Assembly: GCA_009760855.2 (NCBI GenBank)
Contig: WPIO01000181.1
Coordinates: 430,001-494,000 of the forward strand
Direction: 5' to 3'
Origin: Cristatella mucedo
Lineage: Eukaryota; Bryozoa; Phylactolaemata; Cristatellidae
Length of the DNA stretch: 64,000 bases
Positions within the stretch are counted from its first letter, which is position 1. Each line of letters begins with the position of its first letter. Positions 11,166 to 22,690 of the stretch are shown piece by piece. A program made the translations under genes and the position numbers. The notes under the pieces were generated by a model. The model was given only the letters and a program-made list of their open reading frames with translations, was not told where the DNA came from and did not search any database.

Positions 11166-12110
11166 TAAAAACATGAGAACTTTTCGCCGGTCCCTCAGTC
11201 GTGCAGTTGATTCGCTCTACGAGCGGCCTAACTCAGCGGGAGGAACGCTTGCAGCAAGGCAGCGGACGTGCAATCACACATTCGCGCATTCATACACGAA
11301 GCGTAAAGCGTTTCGCCCGTAAGCGGAAAGATAAAGCCGAGGCCTCAAAGCGCTGCGTCGAACGTCGGGTGAAAACCCGACTGGATAACGCAGACGGTGG
11401 ATCGCCGAATCGGTGACTCGGAGGTTTCGGAATCGAACTTCGCCGCACCTCTTCCGGTTGCTCGCCCACGCCGACATGTCGGCGCGCGCGGCCTCGACTC
11501 GCGGCCTCGAGTCGCGCGGCGGCGGCGGCGGCGGCTGCAGCGGCAAACGCTTTTCGAGCGCGATCCGCCAGGGCGAGCGAGCGACCGCGCGCAGCCGTCG
11601 CCGACCGATCGGGACTCCTGCGCATCGGACGGGAGCGCGCGTGCGCGCACGTGCCCGCATCGTGGATCGATCGCGGATCGTGTCGTATCGCGGAACGTGG
11701 CTGCAGCGGTGTCATGTGATCGCGCCGAATTTAAGCCGCAGTCCCGCATTACTCCCCAACCGCTATTCGAGAGAGAGATCGAGAGAGAGAGAGACACCAG
11801 ACGCCCGGAGAATACTGCCGGAGCCCATGTGCCGCTGCCGCTCGTATCAACGAGCACGATCTACTACAGGTCAACTTCTGCTTCGGGTCAGCGTCACGTC
11901 GCGCTTCCCTTGCTCGAGGCACGAGAAGCTCGAGAGACTTCTCGAACGCCGCAGAGCGCCAATAGTAATAGAGCGCTGTAGTAATCAGATCCTCACGGCG
12001 TTTACGCTCGGTTTCACTTTCACAATCTGTTACTTGCAGCTCGCATTCTTCTTTGCCACAAAATTCTTCATTCATCGGGCTTCCGCTGAAATAAATTGAT
12101 GGACATGCAA
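11166..12110. other. CpG-rich stretch, possible CpG island
   Basis: GC-rich with many CpG dinucleotides, especially 11420-11720, containing a GGCGGCGGC run and a short GA run at about 11768-11793. Frames of up to 228 codons are open on both strands in overlapping registers, as expected in CpG-rich DNA. None has a recognisable domain, so no gene is called. Confidence 0.45.
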
Positions 12111-13739
12111 CAGGGTAGATATATTTACAAAAACTGTGAGTTCAACCGTGTTCTATTCTGCTGGTTTACATGACATTCCGTTGATAGTACGCCAGCCGGC
12201 CTTTTGAAGCTGGTTTTGGCTTGGCATATCATATCTCTTCGTCCACGCCCCCAACTTGACTCCGGTGACGTAGAGTTTACTTCGTGACCGTGAAACCTCG
12301 TTAGGCGCATGCGCACGACGCTTGCTGTGCTGGCTCTTTGATCATGCTTAGCGCATGCGCGCCTATAATCCTCAGTCATGTGGTAAAGTCAATGTCGCGT
12401 TGCCTATACCTTCTTGGGGTTCCGTGCAAAAAGGGTGATGCTTAGTTTTTTATTTAAAGGAACGGTTTGCCTATTTTATAATAATTTAGACACGAGTACT
12501 TAAAAGAAAAATTGTCGTGAGAGGTATACTGAATATGTAAAGAGAGTTATGGAAGAATTTTCAAAAAGATTTAGTGTTTCACCAGCATATCCAAAGACAC
12601 ATTCAAAGCTGGAGGATTTTCATAAATCAAATATTTTCATCGTGAGAAAGATAAAATTAACTATTAGAAAGATATGAGGTACAGGTAGGTTATTTGGGTA
12701 GAGAGTAATTATGGCAGTAAAATGTATTGCAAGTATCGAAACATTACAATTTTCAGAAAGCTTTTCGTTCAATAAAAAAAATTTAATTGTTGTGGTGGCA
12801 ATGTAACCGACTGCTCTCCTACTGCACAGAGCTTTGCACAGCCAGTTTCTCTTCGATTTGTTGTAGATGGTGTCTGATTGCTGTATTCGCTCCGGCCATT
12901 GCGGTTGATTTCATTAAACCATATTCCCGAGGTAATTGCTGCGATTGGGCGAGTACACTATAAAAAAAGAGTATATTATATCGCAATCTAGGAAATCAAA
13001 ATTAGACCTTTTAATGCACGACTTTCAGAGTCACTTTGTATGGGATTGCAGTAGATTGCCACACTAAATTGGGTTCTAGCAGTCGATTCCAGAGCTGATT
13101 CCCAGAGTTCAAAGTTCAAAGTATTACGTTTCCACTAGGATTTCTGTCGGTTACTTTGTGGTGAAATGTGATGGATCGTGGTATTTGCACGGGCAGCTGC
13201 AGATTATTGCAGAGCACTGTGTGAAAACGTGGTCCTGGAATGGTGCAAAATTTCGCGAGTCCACTTGAACGTCAACATAGTTTACAAAGAAATCCGATTT
13301 GGAGCTTCACCGAGAGACTTTGCCAATAGTAATAGGCCTACGGTTAATACCTGTAAAAATGAAGTCATACATTTCTTCGCCAGTGACTTTTACAACTGTT
13401 CGGGAGCATCTTTAGAGAGTATCAAGCAGTAGTTAGCCAGCATTGTAGTGGGCCATTTTCCCTAGTATCTTTGTCACATTGTTTTGAAATCATTATGAAA
13501 AAGTTCAGGATGTTCATCAGTAGCCATACCACAGTTATCAATGATGAAATCTAAATGAAAATGAAGGAATCGGATCTTTAGAGACACATTTTAGCCAAGT
13601 TTCTGGTACCACGTCAGCATGTCTTATACTAACTCCTTGTAGTTTTCTGCCCTAACATTCCCGAGAAAGTTTGTAGACTTTGGGCGAAAATTATTCCTTG
13701 CTTGTTTCGCATCTGCAGCAAGTTTTTGAACGGGTCATG
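12111..13739. other. AT-rich intergenic stretch
   Basis: No gene, no tandem repeat and no recognised mobile element. Unique-looking sequence. Confidence 0.5.
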
Positions 13740-14045
13740 CAATATAATTTATCTCCGTCTGTAATTCCACAAAGTCATAAAGACTATGTGGGTGTAACAC
13801 GGGAGAGTTTTGTATAGCGCACTCACAGCCTAAGCGGCTTTCGGTAAGCATTCCGTAACCAACAGGCTTCGTCTCGCGCAACAAAGAGAAAGTGGGAAGC
13901 ATAGCAGAGTCAAGAGAGCAGTTGAGGTAGTGAGTAGCGTGGAAGTAGCGTGGAAGTAGTATGGAATTAGGATGGAAGCAGCAGCTCAGGACCGCTGAAA
14001 AAGATGAGCCATAGTCGGCAGCAGTAGTAGTAGTCATCTTTGAAG
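13740..14045 (-). mobile_element. LINE-D 3' end, longest tail copy
   Basis: Minus-strand copy of about 300 bp: ATTTATCTCCGTCTGTAATT, GTATAGCGCACTCACAGCCT, GCTTCGTCTCGCG, then AGTGGGAAGCATAGCAGAGT and CAGCTCAGGACCGCTG up to the CAGCAGTAG block. The copy at 58812-59070 is nearly collinear. The copies at 16775 and 48320 show the same sequence attached to a reverse transcriptase C-terminus. Confidence 0.75.
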
Positions 14046-14726
14046 AGCTCTCCAATCTGATGACCCAGAAAAACTCTTTAATCTTTGCTTCGCTGAGTCG
14101 AGAGAACTGTGCATGCATGTATCGGAAAGTTGGCGAAGTCCGTGTCAACGCTTTCACCAAGTTCTTCATCAAACTTAGATTGATGCGAAGGGATAGAAGC
14201 AGGATTTTTCAATCATCGACCAGAGCTGCAGGCAAACTGCTACACTTTTTCTGTGAGTCCATTCCTTCCTCAGTTAGTGCTATGCCCTCGCTCGGCTATC
14301 CCAATCATCTAAGAAAAACATGCATCTTGTAGATCCCTGCCGCAGTGCCATTGAAAGAACAACTACCTTCAAATCAGCACAGAGGTGCCAACTGTATTTA
14401 TTATACTCAATGGATTCTAGAAGCAGCTTTAATTTATCGAACGTCTCTTACGTGCGGACAGCATGCGCTACGGGAATACACGGAAGACTGTTTCTATTAT
14501 TAAAAAGCATAGCATAGACTGAGTTTCGAAGGGACTACAAATAGTCTCAATTCTTGTGGTTCGTGAGGTGTTTGTATTGCTTTCATGTAGCCCTAAATAT
14601 CGGAACAGAATGATAGATTACCTTCCTTTCTGAAGAGATACTCTAAGTGCTGGTGGTGATTTTGATATGAAGTAATTGCGATACCGTCTTGTAGAATACT
14701 CCATTGTTAGAATCTTGATCCTGGCA
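14046..14726. other. Unassigned stretch
   Basis: AT-rich, no gene recognised. Confidence 0.4.
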
Positions 14727-14798
14727 ATAATAATAATAATAATAATGCACTTGATAAAGCACCCTCAGAGAACTCAATCTCTTTCTAGGCGCTTTACA
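14727..14798 (-). mobile_element. L2-like LINE tail
   Basis: Seven AAT repeats followed by the reversed tail hairpin, ending abruptly after GGCGCTTTACAG: a very short 5'-truncated insertion. Confidence 0.8.
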
Positions 14799-15057
14799 GC
14801 AATTCTGCGTTTTTCTTGGATAAGTCCGAATCACGAGCCAGGTCAATTAGTTTTCTCTGAGCGATCCTGAGTGGATTGATGACGCACCACAGTGGACATC
14901 GGGATCGCTGCATGCTGACGCATCAAGAGAAAAACAGGTCTGCTCGCAACTGTCCTTGTCAGATAAATCAATACAATATTCTGCTCGAGGTTCGGGAATA
15001 TGAAGTCGCTCACAATGTGGAACTGCTCTCACTGTGGACGGAATGCTATGGTTAATG

Positions 15058-15137
15058 ACTTTTCTCAACTTCTGCTTCTTTTCTCAACTTCTGCTTCTTT
15101 TCTCAACTTCTGCTTCTTTTCTCAACTTCTGCTTCTT
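15058..15137. repeat. 19-bp tandem repeat, about four units
   Basis: Four perfect head-to-tail copies of TTTCTCAACTTCTGCTTCT. Pyrimidine-rich on the plus strand. Confidence 0.9.
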
Positions 15138-16087
15138 TTGCTTCGTTATTCCGTCATAAAAAGGAGGGACCGAGAGGCAGAAGTAGCAGTCACTTTATGT
15201 GGTTGGTTGGTTGGCTCTCTTCACACCGCGGGGACTGCAAAAGGTAACGATGATCTTCTTTCATTCAACCACTATAAAACTGTGTTGTAATGCAGCACAG
15301 CCTATTAATGTATGCGGGGCTCGTGGCTGGTCTTGGTCTTTAACCTCGTGTCCTACGTAAAGACGATATGCCTTCTTCACTTGAGAGGTGATACTTTCTT
15401 TTAGCTAGCAACTGTCACTTCCCCGCAAGTATAGCGAACATTTTCCTCGGTGTTAATGCACTTTCAATGCATTGCTGTTCTGTATTGTACCTCAATGGAT
15501 AAAATAATGACAGTTTCCTGTAACGGTAAGCTTATACTTCTTTCTCGCATAAATTCTGACATATTTTAAATGCTCGGCCTTTAGCCGACTGCGCTTTATG
15601 ACGAGAGCGTCCTGCAGCAGCCGCCTGGCAGGTAGTACTGCATGGCATCCGAAGATGGCGTAATCAAGTTAGGATAATTTGTGCATGCCGGTATTTTGTG
15701 ATGCGATGCAATATCAAATTAGCCTATGCTTATTTAGGATGTTTTTGCAGTCCTACTGGATAAATTTACATGGTGAAACATTGACAATGAACTTTATGAA
15801 ATATCTTCAACGTAAGAGACAATACAACATTGTAGGACGACGTTCGTTCTTAGCACTTACAAATTTTACAGATTAGGGCCTTTTAAAGTTAGTAACGATT
15901 ATAATGTTGACTGGCAAAATTTATGGGTACCGAAAATGGTTTAAGTTTTGAGTGGACTATGCAAAACTCTCATGAGCAAATCCCTCATAGTCACAGTATC
16001 TTTGTGGAGTTGAACACGGTAATACATTGCACTACATTCAGCAGCTTTGCTATAATCAAGACAAATATGGTATCGGTGAAATGTAGC
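15138..16087. other. AT-rich intergenic stretch
   Basis: No gene or repeat recognised. Confidence 0.4.
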
Positions 16088-16195
16088 AGTAACAATAATA
16101 ATGCATTCAATATAGCACCCTCAGAGAACTCCATCTCTTTCTAGACACTTTATATCTGCTTTAAGGGAAGCACGATCTAATGATTGGCAGTGCCT
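16088..16195 (-). mobile_element. L2-like LINE tail, diverged
   Basis: AATAATAATGCATTCAATAT followed by the reversed tail hairpin with several substitutions, and a short piece of 3' UTR. Confidence 0.7.
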
Positions 16196-16774
16196 CCATC
16201 CTGGCTTGTCTAACTAGCCAGTGTAGCCTCCGGGGCAGCAATGGGCAAACAGGTACCAGGCTACTGCCAGCAAACCCTGAAAACAGGCATCTCCTCAGTA
16301 GGGCTTTCGGTGGCGGAAATTCTAAAATAACATCAACGTTTTTATAAAGAGGGTTTCTGTTTTTGTGAAGCCATTCTTTTTCTGCCAATTTTTACTTAAA
16401 ATCATTTTATAAAATTAAATTAAAATTAAAATTAAAATTAAAATTATAAATTATCTTCTGGATTTCACCAATGATGAAAGTTGATGGAAAAATTATAGAT
16501 TAATGCATTATTGTTCAGCTCATGAGTATACCAGTCTGCTAGTTGGTTTGAAATTTGTTAAAAAGGCGCCATCACGCGTTTTTAGTGATAGTACAATGTA
16601 CCTTCGAAACCTTGCTCTTCGTCGGGGATTAGCGGATGTGCTCAATAATATCTGATCGGTCAGGTGGAGCATCGTAAAAGACTTTAGTCAATTTTAGAAT
16701 GGCTTGGTAGTACGCTGTCGCAATCACGAGTTGGCAATTGCCTGCATTTGTTTGTTTAGGAGATCGAGGGGCTA
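16196..16774. other. Unassigned AT-rich stretch
   Basis: No gene. A short ATTAAAATTAAA run lies at about 16418-16446. Confidence 0.4.
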
Positions 16775-17242
16775 ATGAGTGACGTGGCAGTAGCAGCTCA
16801 GGACCGCTGGAAGTGATTGGCCGTAGTCGGCAGCAGGAGAGTTGTTTTCGATGCAAAAGAATCGCGGAATTGAGCTCCGCAGTCGAGGACCTGCAGGACC
16901 AACGCTTCTGTCGCCAATGGTCTTTAAGCGGAGGAATGGAACAGCTAATTTATTCTCCATACAGGACCTCGGGGCACGAGGAGGCTGAAACTGGTGCAGC
17001 AGTTCAGCTAGGTATCGAGAAGCCAAGCCGTGGTGGGCCTCGTACGTTAGCGTAGGAACTTGGCTCGGTATCCGTTGATCAACCGGCAGCCATCGTGGCT
17101 CTTTTAACAATGGAGACATGGTTAAACCTCTAGGATTTGCAAGACAGCCTTCTAGCCCTATTCGTAACCAGCTGCAGCGGCCTAGCGGCTTTTTTTTCGG
17201 CAGCCCAGCCAGAAGAAAATTACAATAATCAAGCCGAGACAT
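16775..17242 (-). mobile_element. LINE-D reverse transcriptase C-terminus
   Basis: A 156-codon minus-strand frame, open and colinear with non-LTR retrotransposon C-termini: S-R-L-D-Y-C-N-x-L-L-A-G-L-P at the start, then P-L-L-K-E-P-R-W-L-P-V-D-Q-R-I, then Y-L-A-E-L-L and the P-R-L-R-S-S-I-P end. It runs into CAGCTCAGGACCGCTG, the 3' part of LINE-D, showing what the dispersed LINE-D tails come from. Confidence 0.8.
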
Positions 17243-17507
17243 TTATTACAGGCACTCCACAAGCTCTGACCTTGCTCTCAAGTCAATCTCACTCTTCTGA
17301 GCTCTGTGTGTGCGTAAAATTGGCTTTAAAACTTCTGTGAAATTATTACTGAGCTCCGAATGTATGCGGATATCGAGACCTACGAAAGAGAAAGTCTGCG
17401 CCACTTTTGCCTAAATGTGATGTCGCCGATTGGTCGGCCAGCTTGTTATCGTATTTTTAAGGTTAGCACAAGAGCTTCTATTGCCACGACTGGCCTGGAT
17501 AGACAAA

Positions 17508-18550
17508 TGCTTGTTATCTTGCATCGCCTGCGGACAAATTGCAGAGCAGCAGCTCCTGCTACGATGCCTGCACAGCTGCTGCAGTACCTGCTGCCGTAGC
17601 ACAGGGCTCAAACGGCTTTCTCTGTCCCACCTGCGACGTACTCACCGGCATCAGTTCAACGAAGCATCGCAACGGTTTCATCGGCAAGTTGGTGAAACGC
17701 TACACAGCCCTGCGAGATGCTGCAAAGTGCAGCGCCTGCAGAAAGAGTGGCAAACCGGTTGTTCTAGCAGATGTCTGGTGCATGCCGTGCAAGAGCTCCT
17801 TCTGCTCAGCTTGCATACCTGGCCACAGCCAATACAGTCGGGGTCACGTGACCGTTGCACGCGAGCAGATGGCGAGCCGGGACGATTTGCTTCAAGCTTA
17901 GGCACGGAAGCAGCAGTGCGAGCAGCATTCAAAGCCGGCGGATCTTCTGTGCATGGACTGCAGGCTAACCAAATGCACCGACTGTGCCATGCAGTGCCAG
18001 ATCTCGGGGCACTCGGCGCCGCAGCTGCTGACAGGACCGATAGCCGAAACTCTCTTGGAGGACGCAGTGGACGGCGTGCAGCGCCAGCTTGAACGAGTGC
18101 TCGGCAAGTCTGAGCAGCTGCTTAAGTCTAAAAATCTGGTCAAGGACATCAAATCGGCACGAGCAATTCATCTGGACGAGCGGAGGACCAAGAGAAAGTA
18201 CGCTGTGGATGCTCTGACCAAAGCCTTTGATTATTCTGAGAGAAAGCTCAAGGACTGCTATGACCAGCTCGAAGACAGTGCTGTCGCCCTGCAAGGCACG
18301 GCCAAGCAGATTCACCAGTCAATGCAGCGTGCAACTAGTTTTGTTAGCAGCTTCACAGACTTGGCTGATGCCTCTGATTTGCTAGACCAGCAGATGACCA
18401 TACTGTCATGTCTCGAAGTGCTTGCCAGGCAGCTGGACGAATTCAGAGAGATACCGGATACTAGCAACCTCGTGACTCTGAGTGGCTCTCTGCCCGATGA
18501 CATGAACAAAGTGGTCGCCTCGTGGATGGGAACTCCGAATTTGACCACAG
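17508..18550 (+). pseudogene. TRIM-type gene, exon with RING, B-boxes and coiled coil
   Basis: RING ligands: C 17520, C 17529, C 17565, H 17571, C 17580, C 17589 in one frame, then C 17623 and C 17632 in the frame one base later. The net +1 shift must lie between 17591 and 17623. B-box 1 follows the C-x2-C, C-x2-C, C-x2-C, H-x6-H pattern. B-box 2 has C-E-Q-H, C-M-D-C, C-T-D-C and H at 18010. The exon ends at a GT donor at 18551 in phase 1. Confidence 0.7.
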
Positions 18551-18665
18551 GTACTTGTCGGGCGAAACGCTGTAGGTGGTGTGTGGCCTGGCCCTAGCTT
18601 AAGGCACTGACCAGCAAATTTTTCCGACGTCCCTCATTTGCAGCCTTTGAGTTTCTGTTCTGTAG

Positions 18666-18734
18666 ACCGTCTTGGTCGAATTATTGCCAAAGTTATCGCC
18701 GTTAAAGATGGTGCTGGAAGTGGGGATACTGCAG
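18666..18734 (+). CDS. TRIM-type gene, probable second exon
   Basis: A 69-bp exon between TTCTGTTCTGTAG and the strong donor GTGAGT. It joins in phase 1 to the previous exon and encodes R-L-G-R-I-I-A-K-V-I-A-V-K-D-G, ending again in phase 1. This is the start expected of a propeller strand, but the piece is short. Confidence 0.6.
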
Positions 18735-20394
18735 GTGAGTTGACATTTTCTTGAAGCAACTTGCTAACCGACAAGTTTTTGCTGACGAGCCACTAGTTAG
18801 CAACCTGTGCGGTTCTAAGTAATGCTGCCAATATTGCTCGCTCACTACGCCCTAGGAAAGTTGCAGCACTGCCGCCATTCACTTAGTGAAACTTTGCTTG
18901 ACTTCCTTATTCTTACTGAGTTCAACTCTTCCGAATTGTATACATCTGTGCAGGAAAGCTTAATGAAGACATGATGAGAATTGATTTTCAAGTACTTCTG
19001 CCTGAATTAAGTTCACTTGTTGCTGTGCCAAGACTGTGCTAATCGATTCCGTTGGGTGGGTATACAGACAGCTAAGATCATTATACACATACACAGATGA
19101 GCGTTCAGATAGAAGGAGGATGATTTGGAGACCGAGCAATTTAGAAAAAAACACAAGTTACATATTGCATATTGTCATTGCAGTATCCTGAGTCATACGT
19201 ACCATCTCTGGTGCCTAACAGCTTCTTGCGGACTCGCTACTGAGTTTAGGGTTTTCGGTATCCAAATATATGCCTGAAATTACCTCAAAGTAGAACGCGA
19301 CCAGTACAGCCAATATACGGAGTCGTTGACCTGGCGGCAGCATTGCAATTAGACTAGCGACTTAGACATTTCATACTTATTGCTGGCAACTCTTCAGCAA
19401 TCCAGTCTTATCTGCTTCCATTTTAGTAAAACTGTCAGTATATATCAACGATATGATAAACAACGTTTAAAGTTGAAATTCATTGCATTTACTTTGAAAG
19501 CGTGGAGATTCAGCAGCCTCGGAGCGGTTGCAACCAAGAGAAGTCCGTTGACATGCACGTGTATGAAGATGACTGCATTGCATTTACAGAGTTGCCAAGT
19601 AATTGGGAACATCGCAATAAAATGCATGCAGACATTATGATAAGCAGCATACGCTTGTACCAAGTCAGAAATAACGCTAAAAGAAATCGTCTTAGAATCG
19701 AAGTATGGAAGAAATATAAAATCGGTCATCATCTAACAAGCTCCTTTGATGTCTAATACTGTCTTCTGTCTGAATCTTGCTAATAACTCGGCTCCTCTTT
19801 GATTTTGCAGCAAGCGCAAGGACTACAGTCGCTGCAAGCAGGGGAAGCGAGGCGGCATTTTGGAGCCTATTTTGGTACCCTCGCTGATCCAGCGCCTTGG
19901 GACATTTCACCCCTGCCCTCTTTGCAAAAGCCACAAGGTCATGGCAAGGTCAGTCGCAGAGCAAGGAGCTCAAGAGACGACGAGAAGGCAGAACGCGACG
20001 AGAATCGTTGCAAAAGCCTACCGCTCGAGTGATAGACTGGCGGTTTCCCTCATCAGCAAAAAGCTTCTACATGGGAGGGTGCATCACTGTATTGCATATC
20101 GTAGAAAGAAAGGTCCTCAGTCGGCACGTGGCGGGAGTTGGAGCCATCACATTACAGTACTCATTGTGCAGACACCGTAAGTGATTGGCACGTTCTATAT
20201 GAAAGCAGCTGGTTCAATGTCAGAACAGCGGTCCGTTATCGGAGCAGATCACTAAGTAATTGTCTCCTAGAATGTTACCTCAGTTATAGGCTCTGTAGTG
20301 GCTATACCCGACTGCTGAAGAACCCTCATCGCCTACTTTCACCTACATAACATGGCTAAATTCGGGCTTTTTTAGACAGGGATACCAGATATAA

Positions 20395-21150
20395 GTTGGT
20401 CCATGCATTTGTGATATCCCGTCTTGACTTCTGTAACTCACTGCTTGCCGATTTTTCGGCCTATACAATCAGGTGTTCAAAGCTGGTGTCAAACTTTGCA
20501 GCTAGTTTTATCTGTCGCGAGCGTCACAGTTGCCACATCACACCACTTCTCGACGGCCTGCACTCGCTACCAGTCAAGCAACGCATCGACTTCAAGGTTT
20601 GGTCTCTAACTTTCAGGTCACTTCAGTCTATGGCTCCAGCCTAAAGCCTATCTATCAGATTTACTGCCTACTCAGCCTACTATCAGATTTACTGCCCCAC
20701 CAGGCTAAGCGTACCACCTGCTTTTCGGAATTTAGCTGTTATCTATACCTCGTACAAACTTCATATCCTTTGAGACCGCACCTTTAGTTCGTATGCTCCC
20801 AAAGCTTGTAACTCGCTAACGGCTTGCATCGTGAATCACGACATCTTGGCCACATTTAAAAAGAAATTAAAAAAGCACCTATTTATTACAGCATTTAGTG
20901 GGTCTCTGTGATTCGTCCTTAATGTGCTTATGGGTGTCGACACCGTGCATGCTATCACAAACCACACTTGCATGGTGATCCTGTGCATTTCACCCCTAAC
21001 CGTGTTATTCTTGTTGTTTATCGAGCATACTACCACTAACTATTCGATCGTGTTTGCTATGCAGCGAATGTAAATCGCCTAGAAGGAGATTGAGTACTCT
21101 GAGGCCGCTTTATCAAGTGTATTATTATTATTATCATTATTTTTATTATA
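20395..21150 (+). mobile_element. L2-like LINE C-terminus to tail
   Basis: Starts inside the reverse transcriptase end (V-H-A-F-V-I-S-R-L-D-F-C-N-S-L-L), continues through a decayed C-terminus and the 3' UTR, and ends with GAGGCCGCTTTATCAAGTGT plus ATT repeats. It lies in the large intron of the TRIM-type gene. A short direct duplication of TATCAGATTTACTGCC occurs at about 20655-20695. Confidence 0.8.
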
Positions 21151-21189
21151 ATCTGCATGTTGCAGCTTCAGCTGTGTAGGCAAGGTACT

Positions 21190-21300
21190 GACGCAAATGT
21201 TTGGCTCAGAGGCCTTTAGGGCCATAGATCGCAGGTTTGACCTCCGTGGCATATGAAAAGCGCCTGAATAGAGATTAAGTTTACTTATGGCGCTGTGCAA
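21190..21300 (+). mobile_element. SINE B, diverged
   Basis: A B-box-like GGTTTGACCTCC near 21234 and the tail AAAGCGCCTGAATAGAGATT ... GGCGCTGTGCAAGTGAA. The ATT run is lost. Confidence 0.55.
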
Positions 21301-22182
21301 GTGAAGTACAGTTTTAATGCAAAGACGCAGAATATTAGAAATGTCCGCGTGCTTTAGAACATCAACTTGCTATTTTAGCCCTCATAATATCAAGGTAGAA
21401 CAAAGTTTCTCACTAGTCTTTAACTAAAAGCCCAATACCTCGGAACTGATACTGCATTAAATCCAAGCAGAACATGAGAAAGCAAGTAGCCCGTTCGAAT
21501 ATAAGTGTAACACTGGATGAGAGCCCCCTACGTAAATCTTTGCGTTGTCTCTGAATGAGGGAGCATCCATCTAGCACAGAATATTGTAGCCTCAATTTAT
21601 CGAATGCTCCCTCCTCAATTACAAACTGCAATTACTATTTAAATATTGTGAGATTGTCTTTACAGTTGATGGAGAGTCGTTTAGATAAAAAAAATACTAC
21701 GATGCCCACGCACGATGTTTCAAACAGGCTGTGGGCTTCCATGCTGCCACGATGGAAGCTCTCGCGTTTGACCGACGGCAACTTGACCGATGATACTTTG
21801 GGTAGAAATAATTGCGTCTTTGGTCCTGCTAGACATTCTTTCAGCATCAACCCTTACGGACCATTGAAATATTATTGGGCCAAAGATAAACGCCAGCTTT
21901 CGTGCGCCTCTTGGTGGTTTGAACTATACTAATTGAATCGTAATATTAGCAATAAAAGCTTCTACCAACGGTCAGTTTAATGTTTGATCACGTGGTTTAC
22001 GTCATCCCTGTCGGATCGTTTTCGATCCTGCCGCCGATCGATCCGAAATGCCGATCGATCCGAATCGCCGATCGATTCGGGAATATATTTTCACACTTTC
22101 ATCCGGAGTTTTTGCTTCTTTGGTGCTTACTTTCACCCGTGACACGTAGATTCAGCATTGCTTCGCACTTTCTATTCCTTAT
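21301..22182. other. Unassigned intronic stretch with a short GATCGATCC repeat
   Basis: No gene. GCCGATCGATCCGAA-type units repeat three times at about 22030-22080. The 125-codon frame at 21555-21932 has no recognised domain. Confidence 0.45.
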
Positions 22183-22690
22183 AATAATAATACTAATAAT
22201 ATTGCACTTGATAAAGCGCCCTCAGAGAACTCAATCTCTCTCTAGGCGCTTTACATCTGCTGCAAAGTGATACGAAATAGAATAGTAAGTAAAATCATGC
22301 TTGAAAAACAAACAAAATGAATAACATGGTTAGGGGTTACATGCACTGGGTCAGCATGCAAATGTGGTTAGTGGCAGCATGAACAGTGTCAGCACGCATA
22401 AGCACATCGAGGACGAATCACAAGGACCCACTAAACGCTGTCCTAAATAGGTATGTTTTTAAGTTTCTTTTAAATGTGGTCAGGTCAGGGGATGTTCTGA
22501 TGCAGGTCGGGAGGGAGTTCCAGGCTGTGGGAGCATACGAGCTAAATGCACGGTCTCCAAAGGATTTAAGGTTTGTACGAGGTATTTCTAGACTGTTGGA
22601 TTCCGAAAAGCGAGTGGTACGATGCTTTGCCTGATGGGGTAGTATATCTGAAAGATAGGCTGGAGCCATAGAATGAAGAGACCTAAAAGT
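22183..22690 (-). mobile_element. L2-like LINE C-terminus and 3' end, best-preserved copy
   Basis: Minus-strand frame 22418-22669 encodes 83 uninterrupted residues of the reverse transcriptase end: H-Q-A-K-H-R-T-T-R-F-S-E-S-N, then G-D-R-A-F-S-S-Y-A-P-T-A-W-N-S-L-P, then F-K-R-N-L-K-T-Y-L-F and stop. It is followed by the complete 3' UTR and tail. Because the frame is intact it is a good reference for the family. Confidence 0.85.

Noticed and set aside
11413-12099. 228-codon frame as an Arg/Ser-rich protein gene
   Set aside because: Both strands are open in several registers in this CpG-rich stretch and the translation is low-complexity Arg/Ser without a domain.
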